Origin: an uncultured Clostridia bacterium
GTDB taxonomy: Bacteria > Bacillota > Clostridia > Christensenellales > UBA1242
Length of the DNA: 14,323 nt
Assembly (NCBI GenBank): GCA_904397185.1
Contig: CAJFOL010000050.1
Location: 1 to 14,323, forward strand
Direction of reading: 5' to 3'
Positions 6,707-12,977 of this stretch are shown here, piece after piece. Numbering within the stretch: the stretch's first letter is position 1; the number at the start of each line of letters is the position of its first letter. The notes beneath the pieces are model-generated. The model worked only from the letters and a program-made list of their open reading frames with translations. It was not told the origin of the DNA and did not search any database. Made by a program: the position numbers and the translations under genes.

Positions 6707-7683
6707 TGGGAGAATTTGGTTTATCAAGAGAAGAAATAGAACGTTTTAACACTCTTTTTAGTAAAAAATATGCAATTATTGGCAACACGGTAATAACCTT
6801 TATGAGAAGTGACCTCAAAAAGATTTTAGCAATATGCTTAAAAGATGCAAAGAAACTGCCATATCCAGAGAGGGACTTTACCCGTCAAGAGATGGCTGAT
6901 ATATCTTATCAGTTTTTACGAGATACCGATATAGATTTATATTTAAATCTTTTAAACATTTTGAGAGACCCAGCAGTAAAAACCTATATGACAGAGCCAT
7001 CTCCAAATAATAGAGATGAGGATAACTATAACTCGGCTGGCTTGAATGGCAGGATACTTTCAATATCACCAAAGAATAATGCAGGCGGACTTATTCAGGT
7101 ATGCCATGAACTATCGCATATGCTCTCACAACGTATGCAGAAGAATATGTCTGCTCGCGACCACACTATAGGCGAGATAGAGGCATTGTTTATAGAAAAA
7201 ATATTTGCTCAGTATTTAAAGGATAATGGTATAATAAGTCAATATGAATTTGATGCCTATAAGAGTTTTCGAAATTACAAACTTGCTGCAGATACAGCAG
7301 AGTGCATCATGCGTCATGCTGTCTTTAGTTTGACTGGTGGGAATATTGATGAAGAGAAGGTTTCAAAACTTGTAAGATATGCTGGAAATCAAATGATACC
7401 AGACTATATTTTGCCGACTTTAAAGAAAATGGCAAACCCTAATTTAGGATACAATCCAGCCGAACGTTATGTTTTAGGAGAAGCGGTAAGTTCTCTTCTC
7501 TTTGAAGAATACAAGAAGGACAAAGAGGGAACTATGGAGAAGTTTAAAAACTTCCTATCACACAATGCACAAATCACTTATAAAGATGCGACACAGGAAC
7601 TCCTCGGGAAACTACTTAAAGAGGTGTCACACGACTTTTTGGACTTTGTAGAACGTGAGCACGATGAAAGTGAAAAAGACTAA
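6706..7683 (+). CDS. Miniature M3-like zinc metallopeptidase, copy 1, 325 aa
   Basis: A probable soluble cytoplasmic zinc peptidase. It has HELSH (H134, E135, H138). TIGEIEALFIEK follows with E157 nineteen residues after the second histidine, the HExxH...E zinc site of M3 (oligoendopeptidase F/thimet) enzymes. The strand before it (GRILSISPKNNAGGLIQVCHE) and the later part (ERYVLGEAVSSLLFEEY, then GTMEKFKNFLS and ELLGKL, about 252-310) also follow the M3 layout. M3 enzymes are usually about 550-700 residues, so this is roughly the catalytic half without the long N-terminal helical part. No signal peptide is seen. The start overlaps the previous stop by one base and has AGGGAG ahead, so it is coupled to the pyrophosphatase. 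Copy 2 follows directly. The substrate is unknown. Confidence 0.8.
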   Translation: MGEFGLSREEIERFNTLFSKKYAIIGNTVITFMRSDLKKILAICLKDAKKLPYPERDFTRQEMADISYQFLRDTDIDLYLNLLNILRDPAVKTYMTEPSPNNRDEDNYNSAGLNGRILSISPKNNAGGLIQVCHELSHMLSQRMQKNMSARDHTIGEIEALFIEKIFAQYLKDNGIISQYEFDAYKSFRNYKLAADTAECIMRHAVFSLTGGNIDEEKVSKLVRYAGNQMIPDYILPTLKKMANPNLGYNPAERYVLGEAVSSLLFEEYKKDKEGTMEKFKNFLSHNAQITYKDATQELLGKLLKEVSHDFLDFVEREHDESEKD

Positions 7684-7734
7684 ATCAAAAAACATTTGAA
7701 ATCTAACATTAAATCAAGGATAGAATATAGTATT

Positions 7735-8733
7735 ATGGAAGAATTTAAACTCTCACAAGAGGAAATAGAAAATTTTAATAAGATTTATAGTGGTAAATAT
7801 ATCTATGCAATCAATGAACAGATAAATAAATTTCGTCCAGGGCTTGAAAATATCAGAAATTTGCTCCTTGCTCATACACACTCGGTCGAATATGAAGAAA
7901 AACCTTATACACTTGGTGACATGATAAAGATTGTCTACGATTTCTATAAGTCACTTGATATAAACCTTTACGAAAAACTTTTTAGTATTTTGCATGACGA
8001 CTCAGTCTCAGTAAATTTTTCCGAGCCTGCAAAGCATGATAAGTCAAGGCATAATGTTTGTAGTCAAGGCGACAGAGGGCGGAAGATTTCTCTAGCACCT
8101 GAGAATAATTTATATGGGCTTATAACTGTTTGTCACGAGTTTTGCCATATGCTTTCACAACGTATGCAAGAGAATAAAAGGGCAGTTGACTCGACAATAG
8201 GCGAGGTGGAGACACTGTTTATTGAAAAGGTGTTTGCAAATTATCTTTTGGAGAACGGAATAATCACGAATGCTGAATATGAAAACACCATGATGGGCGG
8301 AGATTATTCATTGCTTGGCGATATAACCTATTGTTTCCAACGAAATGATTTACTAAATATAATAGATTGCGAACAACTTACCGGAGAAAAAGTAGACGAA
8401 TTAGTTGACAAACTTAAAAATAATCCAAATTGTGATGTACTTTTGTCAAGATTAAAGAAAATGGCATCGCTTTCAAAGACAAGTCCTGCAGATTACAGCC
8501 CGATAGAACGTTACGTCATTGGACAGATTGTAGGCACAGTACTTTTCGACCGCTACCAGAATGATAGACAGTGTACAATCGAAAAGTTTAAAAATTATTT
8601 AAGCCATAATTCCGAATTGACTTTTTCGCAGATGCTTAAGGAATTATTAGACAAAGATGCATTTGGCATATACAATGAGTATATGGATATAAAAGAGCGA
8701 GAATTTACTGCCGACCGAGAGCAAGAAAATTAA
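7735..8733 (+). CDS. Miniature M3-like zinc metallopeptidase, copy 2, 332 aa
   Basis: A paralog of the preceding gene. The opening MEEFKLSQEEIENFN aligns with MGEFGLSREEIERFN, and the zinc site HEFCH (H134, E135, H138) with E157 in TIGEVETLFIEK has identical residue numbers. MLSQRMQ and the LFIEK helix are shared almost word for word. The C-terminal part ERYVIGQIVGTVLFDRY, IEKFKNYLS and KELLDKD also matches. An open frame reaches back to a TTG at 7696, but alignment with copy 1 supports the ATG at 7735. Its AAGGA site is about 14 bases away, longer than usual, so translation may be weak or coupled. It is separated by 51 bases from copy 1 with no promoter or terminator seen between them, so it is the third gene of the operon. 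The copies have diverged enough to differ in substrate. Confidence 0.8.
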   Translation: MEEFKLSQEEIENFNKIYSGKYIYAINEQINKFRPGLENIRNLLLAHTHSVEYEEKPYTLGDMIKIVYDFYKSLDINLYEKLFSILHDDSVSVNFSEPAKHDKSRHNVCSQGDRGRKISLAPENNLYGLITVCHEFCHMLSQRMQENKRAVDSTIGEVETLFIEKVFANYLLENGIITNAEYENTMMGGDYSLLGDITYCFQRNDLLNIIDCEQLTGEKVDELVDKLKNNPNCDVLLSRLKKMASLSKTSPADYSPIERYVIGQIVGTVLFDRYQNDRQCTIEKFKNYLSHNSELTFSQMLKELLDKDAFGIYNEYMDIKEREFTADREQEN

Positions 8734-8808
8734 ATCAGTATTTTAACAGTAATTTATTGAAAAAATAAGAAAAAATAAGAAAATGGAAGAATTTTTTTGA
8801 AAAAATGC

Positions 8809-8837
8809 TTGACATGGCAAGTTTAATCTTATATACT
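8809..8837 (+). promoter_or_regulatory. Promoter of tRNA-Glu
   Basis: TTGACA (8809-8814), 17 bases, TATACT (8832-8837). Runs of A (about 8760-8807) upstream could act as an UP element. The predicted start is near 8844, giving a leader of about 32 bases before the mature tRNA. Confidence 0.85.
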
Positions 8838-8844
8838 ATAAAAG

Positions 8845-8872
8845 TATCAAAAAATATCTCCCATTTTTGATA
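8845..8872 (+). other. Hairpin in the tRNA-Glu 5' leader
   Basis: A perfect nine-base inverted repeat, TATCAAAAA (8845-8853) and its complement (8864-8872), starts at the predicted transcript start and ends three bases before the mature tRNA. It lacks a T-run on the plus strand. It would be removed by RNase P and may shape the precursor. Confidence 0.55.
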
Positions 8873-8875
8873 TAT

Positions 8876-8950
8876 GGCCTCATGGTCAATCGGTTAAGAC
8901 ATCGCCCTTTCACGGCGGAGTGAGGGGTTCGACTCCCCTTGAGGCTACCA
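8876..8950 (+). tRNA. tRNA-Glu (anticodon UUC), CCA encoded
   Basis: Cloverleaf visible by eye. The acceptor GGCCTCA (8876-8882) pairs with TGAGGCT (8940-8946) with one G-U at the first pair. The anticodon stem TCGCC/GGCGG encloses loop CTTTCAC with UUC at 8909-8911. The T-arm is AGGGG-TTCGACT-CCCCT. Discriminator A is at 8947 and encoded CCA at 8948-8950. The D-arm contains GGTTAAGAC. Strongly similar to Bacillota tRNA-Glu. It has its own promoter and terminator, so it is a single-tRNA unit. Confidence 0.97.
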
Positions 8951-8979
8951 AAAAAAACGGCTAAGGTGCCGTTTTTTTT
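8951..8979 (+). terminator. Rho-independent terminator of tRNA-Glu
   Basis: Stem AAAAAAACGGC (8951-8961) with GCCGTTTTTTT (8968-8978) and loop TAAGGT. It starts directly after the encoded CCA. A nearly identical sequence occurs inverted at 9194-9218. Confidence 0.92.
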
Positions 8980-9022
8980 ATGTCATAGCCTCTATTTAAA
9001 AGGGGAGTCGAACCCATTTTAG

Positions 9023-9096
9023 TGTCCCCAAAAATGACAAGCATTTTTGGGACAATGTTTGGTATCCACGACAATGTTTGTCATTTTTGGGACAAT
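9023..9096. repeat. Cluster of inverted and direct repeats with TTTTTGGGACAAT motif
   Basis: CATTTTTGGGACAAT occurs at 9042-9056 and 9082-9096, exactly 40 bases apart. TGTCCCCAAAAATGACAA (9023-9040) is the complement of 9078-9094 apart from one bulged C, and can also pair with the nearer copy. GACAATGTTT is repeated at 9051-9060 and 9070-9079. A related hairpin follows at 9149-9168 (CGAAAATT-GTAT-AATTTTCG), again ending in GGGACA. Such repeated binding-site-like arms are seen at the ends of some insertion sequences (IS21-type ends come to mind), but no transposase is present. Confidence 0.6.
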
Positions 9097-9193
9097 ATTC
9101 ATGGCTTGCCTAAAAATTGAAAAATTATGAGGTAATATATAAGCATCTCGAAAATTGTATAATTTTCGGGACATGGCTTTATTTGAAACTATC

Positions 9194-9218
9194 AAAACGG
9201 TACCTTAGCCGTTTTTTT
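9194..9218. terminator. Second copy of the tRNA terminator, inverted
   Basis: AAAACGG (9194-9200) and CCGTTTT (9209-9215) with loop TACCTTAG, followed by further T on the plus strand. The sequence is the reverse complement of the terminator at 8951-8979 with one substitution. On the minus strand it lies about 90 bases beyond the comF stop codon and could end the recD2-comF transcript, although its T-run on that strand is short. Confidence 0.6.
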
Positions 9219-9309
9219 ATTACAAATAAAGCATTTTTTTAAGTTTTATAGTATTTATTTAAAAGGGAATTGAAGTTAAATGGCCTCTATTTAAAAGGAA
9301 ATTTAAGTT

Positions 9310-10056
9310 TTATATTTCTTTTGACCATTCTCTTTCAATGAAGTTTGTCCTAGCCACACCACAACCATAGATAGCCTTTGCCTTTCCAAGTAGATTTGCA
9401 CAAGCATCAATCGTTGCACCAGTAGTTATGACATCATCAACAATCAGTATATCTTTGTCTTTTATAAAATCCTTACTTTCCAGTCTCATTGTATATTGAA
9501 GATTTTTATACCTACTTGAGTAATCCATAAACTTTTGATTAGGCGAAGGTACATTCTTGCTTAAAACTTGATAGACAGGGACATTCATAAGAGAGGAAAG
9601 TTCATTTGCAAGAAGCAAGGCAGGGTTATAGCCTCTCTTTTTGATTGTTTTCTTATAAGACGGAACAGGTACAATAAAATCTATTTGCCAGTTTTCTTGT
9701 TTTATTCTTTCATAAACAAGTTTGGCAAATGGTCTTGCCAGATATTGTGCATTGTCATCTTTAAATTTTAAAATAGCCTGCCTAACAAGAAAATTGTAGT
9801 TAAGTGGGCAAACACATTTTTTAAATTTATGGCGATTTTCACTGCAAAATGTGCATACAATGTTGCCGTCTTTTACCATTGAATCACAATATATGCAACG
9901 GCTACCTTCGTTGAATATATCTAAATCTAAACAGTACGAACAGAACATGGAGTCATTGTCAAGTTCGCGACCACACAATAAACACTTGATATCTTCTGGG
10001 AATAGGATATCAAGTGCAAGATTTGTATACTTTTTAAGATTTTGAATTATCTTCAT
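9310..10056 (-). CDS. comF: ComF family protein (ComFC-like phosphoribosyltransferase fold), 248 aa
   Basis: Related to ComFC/GntX, a protein needed for late steps of DNA uptake in naturally transforming bacteria; its biochemical role is not settled. Residues 20-72 hold four CxxC pairs (C25/C28, C39/C42, C54/C57, C68/C71), expected to bind zinc. A type I phosphoribosyltransferase domain covers about 90-240. It contains the VPVPSYKKTIKKRGYNPALLLA segment (129-150) and the PRPP-binding loop ILIVDDVITTGAT (203-215). Length is normal. The start has AAAGGTG about five bases ahead and lies only 19 bases after the recD2 stop codon, so the two form an operon. Other com genes are not visible, so competence cannot be inferred. 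Confidence 0.92.
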   Translation of the reverse strand: MKIIQNLKKYTNLALDILFPEDIKCLLCGRELDNDSMFCSYCLDLDIFNEGSRCIYCDSMVKDGNIVCTFCSENRHKFKKCVCPLNYNFLVRQAILKFKDDNAQYLARPFAKLVYERIKQENWQIDFIVPVPSYKKTIKKRGYNPALLLANELSSLMNVPVYQVLSKNVPSPNQKFMDYSSRYKNLQYTMRLESKDFIKDKDILIVDDVITTGATIDACANLLGKAKAIYGCGVARTNFIEREWSKEI

Positions 10057-10075
10057 AATTCACCTTTAAGACAAT

Positions 10076-12313
10076 CTAATCGAACAACTCTCTTATTTTT
10101 TTGTCGCTTGATATAAGCAAATCTTTAAGCAGGGTAAACCTTTGGACGGTGTAGTTATTTGAGACCATTCTTTTCAAATTCTTCTTTTCTCCAACGATAA
10201 CAACCATTTTTTTAGCACGTGTTACCGCTGTATAGATAAGATTTCGGGTGAGAATCATGCTTGGCCCAGCGATTGCGGGGAGTAGAACGATATCAAACTC
10301 TGAGCCTTGACTTTTGTGAATGGTGATTGCATAGGCAAGTGAAAGTTGACTTATTTCTGTTCGTGGATAGAGGCAACGTCTGCCGTCCTCAAAATCAATG
10401 ACAACTTCGCCCGTTTGAAAGTCGATAAGTTCAATTACACCTATATCACCATTAAACACACCTTCGCCTTCTTCTTCAATAAAGCCGTTAAGTTTTTTCC
10501 AGACGAGGTTATAGTTGTTTGTCGTCTGCATAACCTTATCACCAACTCTAAAAATGGTGTTTCCAACGAGGATTTCTTGTTTTTCCATAGCGGGTGGATT
10601 GATGGCTTGTTGCAAGCATCTATTTAAGTTGTCAATGCCACATACCCCAGCCTTAAGCGGTGCCAGAACTTGAATTTGGTAACTATCAAGCCCAGTATAT
10701 TTAGGCAGACGTTTGACCACCATGTCGACTATGGAGTTTTTGATGCCCTCAAGGTCGGTCTTCTCTTCAAAGAAGAAGTCTTTTGAGGTGTTGTCAATAA
10801 GGGGCATTTTGCCGGAGTTAATAAGGTGTGCATTGGTAATAATCAAACTGTCATCATTTTGCCTATAGATTTTAGTGAGCATTGATACACTTATAATACC
10901 ACTTTTAAGTATATCATCAAGGACATTTCCAGCCCCAACACTTGGGAGTTGGTCTTTGTCGCCGACTAAGATAAGTTTGCAGTCTCGTGGCAATGCCTTA
11001 CAAAGATGGCTCATAAGTGCCACATCCACCATCGACACCTCATCGACAATCACAACGTCAGTTTTAAAAGGATTGTTTTCATTATAAACAAATCGGCTAA
11101 GATGAGCAAGGTCGCCTTGAGCCACTTCCAATGCTCGGTGGATAGTCTTTGCCTCCTCGCCAGTTGAGTCACTCATCCTTTTGGATGCCCGCCCAGTCGG
11201 TGCAAGGAGCATAAATTTTTTGTTATTTTGCTTTACAATGTCAATGATGCATTTGATAATCGTAGTTTTGCCCGTTCCAGGTCCACCTGTTATGACAGAC
11301 ACACCGCTGTTGATAGAGTTACGAATGGCATTTTTCTGCTCTTCATGGAAAACGATATGATTTTTCTCTTCAAAGGCTTTAATTTCATCGTCAACGTCTT
11401 GCTTTTCTATGACTTGAGAGCAGTTTAGAAGTGCCATTTTTTGAGCGACTGAGTTTTCATAGAAATAATATTTGGACGGCACTACAATCTCGTAGCCCTC
11501 TCTAAACATAATCATGACCGTTTTGTCAAGTGTCAACCCTTGCAGTGCATCGTCATAAAGATTTTTGTGTGATGCCTGGTCAAGTTCGAGTATATCTTCC
11601 GCTTGATTTAAAAGAAGACCTTTCGGCATATATGTATTGCCAGTTTTTTCGACAGCATTGTTGAGTGCATGAAGCAAACCTGCTCTGACTCTAAACTCGC
11701 TGTCAGCGGGTATTCCAATGCTTTTTGCGATTCTGTCAGCAGTCAAGAAACCTATTCCGTCAATATCCTCGACCATGCGATAGGGGTTATTTTTGACACT
11801 TTCAATGGTCTTAGCACCGTAAACTTCGTATATTTTAAGTGCCATGTTGGTGGAAATATTGTATTTTTGCAAGAACATTACAGTGTTTTGTACTTTTTTT
11901 AACTCCTTAAACTTATCACCGATATCAAGTGCTTTTTTTAGTGAAATGTTTTTAACCTCAGCAAGCGAAGATGGACTCATTTCAATTATATCAAAAGTCT
12001 GCTCTTTAAAATGTCTTACAATGTTACGTGCGGTAATAGGACCGACACCTTTTATAAGCCCAGAGGCGAGATATTTTTCAATGCCAGCAAGAGTTTTTGG
12101 CAGTGTCACTTCGTAACTTGTAAAGGCAAATTGATATCCATATTTGTTGTTTTTTACATATTCTCCGTCCAGCGAGAGATTTTCGCCGACAGAGGCACTG
12201 ACAAGTTTGCCCACACAGGTCACGGGTGTGGATTTAAAGTCTATAACAAAAACAGTGTAGCCGTTCTGCTCATTTCTAAAAATGATATCTTCAATAGGTC
12301 CTTCAATTTGCAT
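10076..12313 (-). CDS. recD2: RecD2-type SF1B DNA helicase, 745 aa
   Basis: A 5'-to-3' ATP-dependent DNA helicase of the RecD2 type found in bacteria without relying on RecBC, involved in replication-fork and mismatch/DNA repair. Order of domains: an N-terminal OB-like domain (about 1-70, MQIEGPIEDIIFRNEQNGYTVF); helix-hairpin-helix region (about 72-215, with GLIKGVGPITARNIV and IDGIGFLTADRIA); then two RecA-like domains. Motifs: Walker A GGPGTGKTT (343-351), DEVSM (424-428), GDKDQLPSVG (451-460), YRQ (483-485), THKSQGSEF type motif (665-673) and YTAVTRAK (694-701). Length matches the family (about 720-800). No Shine-Dalgarno sequence precedes the ATG. The promoter at 12320-12348 leaves only six bases before it, so the transcript is predicted leaderless. 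comF follows after 19 bases. Confidence 0.95.
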   Translation of the reverse strand: MQIEGPIEDIIFRNEQNGYTVFVIDFKSTPVTCVGKLVSASVGENLSLDGEYVKNNKYGYQFAFTSYEVTLPKTLAGIEKYLASGLIKGVGPITARNIVRHFKEQTFDIIEMSPSSLAEVKNISLKKALDIGDKFKELKKVQNTVMFLQKYNISTNMALKIYEVYGAKTIESVKNNPYRMVEDIDGIGFLTADRIAKSIGIPADSEFRVRAGLLHALNNAVEKTGNTYMPKGLLLNQAEDILELDQASHKNLYDDALQGLTLDKTVMIMFREGYEIVVPSKYYFYENSVAQKMALLNCSQVIEKQDVDDEIKAFEEKNHIVFHEEQKNAIRNSINSGVSVITGGPGTGKTTIIKCIIDIVKQNNKKFMLLAPTGRASKRMSDSTGEEAKTIHRALEVAQGDLAHLSRFVYNENNPFKTDVVIVDEVSMVDVALMSHLCKALPRDCKLILVGDKDQLPSVGAGNVLDDILKSGIISVSMLTKIYRQNDDSLIITNAHLINSGKMPLIDNTSKDFFFEEKTDLEGIKNSIVDMVVKRLPKYTGLDSYQIQVLAPLKAGVCGIDNLNRCLQQAINPPAMEKQEILVGNTIFRVGDKVMQTTNNYNLVWKKLNGFIEEEGEGVFNGDIGVIELIDFQTGEVVIDFEDGRRCLYPRTEISQLSLAYAITIHKSQGSEFDIVLLPAIAGPSMILTRNLIYTAVTRAKKMVVIVGEKKNLKRMVSNNYTVQRFTLLKDLLISSDKKIRELFD

Positions 12314-12319
12314 AGTTAT

Positions 12320-12348
12320 ATTTTAATATTAATTAGATTTAAAATCAA
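12320..12348 (-). promoter_or_regulatory. Promoter of recD2-comF, leaderless
   Basis: On the minus strand, TTGATT (12343-12348), 17 bases, TAAAAT (12320-12325). Six bases lie between the -10 box and the recD2 ATG at 12313. This is the same spacing as at 5795-5807, so transcription should begin at the A of the ATG. It diverges from the promoter at 12360-12388. Confidence 0.7.
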
Positions 12349-12359
12349 CTAAAAAATGC

Positions 12360-12388
12360 TTGCTTTTCACAATTTTTTTTTATATACT
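12360..12388 (+). promoter_or_regulatory. Probable promoter of the MarR-type regulator
   Basis: TTGCTT (12360-12365), 17 bases, TATACT (12383-12388). The predicted start near 12395 fits the ATG at 12408 and excludes the upstream TTG-initiated frame at 12360. The -35 box is weak. Its -35 lies 11 bases from that of recD2, so the two promoters may interfere with each other. Confidence 0.6.
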
Positions 12389-12407
12389 ATTGACAAGAGA
12401 AGAAAAA

Positions 12408-12791
12408 ATGAAAGAGATAGAAAAACTAATTGAAATTGAAGCACTGCTTGAAAATCTAATGAAAAACCACCATAAGGGCGGGATTTTACGTATAAAGATT
12501 TTGTTTTTTTGTTCGGTATATCAAAATCTTCCAGTCGGTATGATTATTGAAAAACTAGGAATAAAAAAGGCTAACTTTACACTGATGACCACCGCACTTG
12601 AAGAAGAGGGGTGTATTGAAATCAAGAAGTCAGCGATTGACCGTAGGTGCAGGCTTATTTCACTTACCGACAAAGGGCAGAAGGAACTTGACAGTTTTCT
12701 TTCAACTATGAGAAAGGCACTCGGCAACACTCCGATAGAGGTCGACAAGGCAATAGAGACACTCTCTGTATTTTTAAACAAGATAGTATAG
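12408..12791 (+). CDS. MarR-family transcriptional regulator, short, 127 aa
   Basis: A winged helix-turn-helix protein that probably binds DNA as a dimer. An N-terminal helix (about 1-25) is followed by the HTH (about 27-66, with LPVGMIIEKLGIKKANFTLMTTALEEEG read as helix, turn and recognition helix). The wing is DRRCRLISLTDKG (78-90), a hallmark of MarR proteins (DRR...LT.KG). The C-terminal helices (about 91-127) would complete the dimer. It is slightly shorter than the usual 135-150 residues. The frame extends upstream to 12360, but the ATG at 12408 sits after the promoter, with a weak GAGAAG site about six bases ahead. Placed divergently from recD2, it could control itself, recD2-comF or neither. 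The ligand is unknown. No terminator is seen after it. Confidence 0.82.
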   Translation: MKEIEKLIEIEALLENLMKNHHKGGILRIKILFFCSVYQNLPVGMIIEKLGIKKANFTLMTTALEEEGCIEIKKSAIDRRCRLISLTDKGQKELDSFLSTMRKALGNTPIEVDKAIETLSVFLNKIV

Positions 12792-12833
12792 TGGCTCAAT
12801 TTAGGCTGAAAAACGTCACGATACTTCGTTTAC

Positions 12834-12877
12834 TGTCGGCACTTTTCGACACTTATTTAGTTTAAATAAGGTATAAT
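12834..12877 (+). promoter_or_regulatory. cysS promoter region with palindrome
   Basis: A good -10 box TATAAT lies at 12872-12877, but no good -35 box is found at 16-18 bases. TCGACA at 12846-12851 is 20 bases away. A perfect inverted repeat CTTATTTA-GTT-TAAATAAG (12852-12870) fills the spacer, and TGTCG/CGACA (12834-12838, 12847-12851) forms a second small one. The weak -35 with a palindrome in the spacer suggests control by an activator or repressor. The leader before the ATG is about 94 bases and shows no T-box sequence. Confidence 0.5.
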
Positions 12878-12977
12878 AATATTACACTTTTTGTTTTAAA
12901 TTATCATATAGAAATTGTAAAAAACGACCAGATGCCAAAGATTACAAATTAAAGAACATTGAAATAAGGATATAATT

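Larger units (their letters stand above)
8980..9309. repeat. Gene-free repeat-rich region, possible remnant of a small mobile element
   Basis: No gene is visible in these 330 bases. They hold: (a) AGCCTC (8987-8992) and a 15-base AGGGGAGTCGAACCC (9001-9015), which are the reverse complement of the 3' part of the adjacent tRNA split by seven extra bases; (b) a 16-base direct repeat GCCTCTATTTAAAAGG at 8988-9003 and 9283-9298, with a partial copy at 9256-9267; (c) hairpins ending in TTTTTGGGACAAT; (d) an inverted copy of the tRNA terminator. Together these look like duplicated and inverted flanking DNA around a decayed insertion. Confidence 0.6.

Noticed and set aside
7696..7734. TTG start for the second M3-like peptidase
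   Set aside because: No ribosome binding site, and alignment to copy 1 puts the start at 7735, with identical numbering of the zinc ligands.
8925..9015. attL/attR pair of an integrated element in the tRNA-Glu gene
   Set aside because: The tRNA-like fragment is inverted and interrupted rather than a direct copy, and no integrase gene is present.
8980..9310. CRISPR array
   Set aside because: The repeats differ in orientation and spacing, there is no regular spacer pattern and no cas gene.
12360..12407. Upstream TTG start for the MarR-type gene
   Set aside because: It falls in the -35/-10 region of the likely promoter and would add a hydrophobic stretch unlike MarR proteins.
12878..12977. T-box leader before cysS
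   Set aside because: No T-box-like GGTGGNACC sequence or antiterminator/terminator pair is visible.
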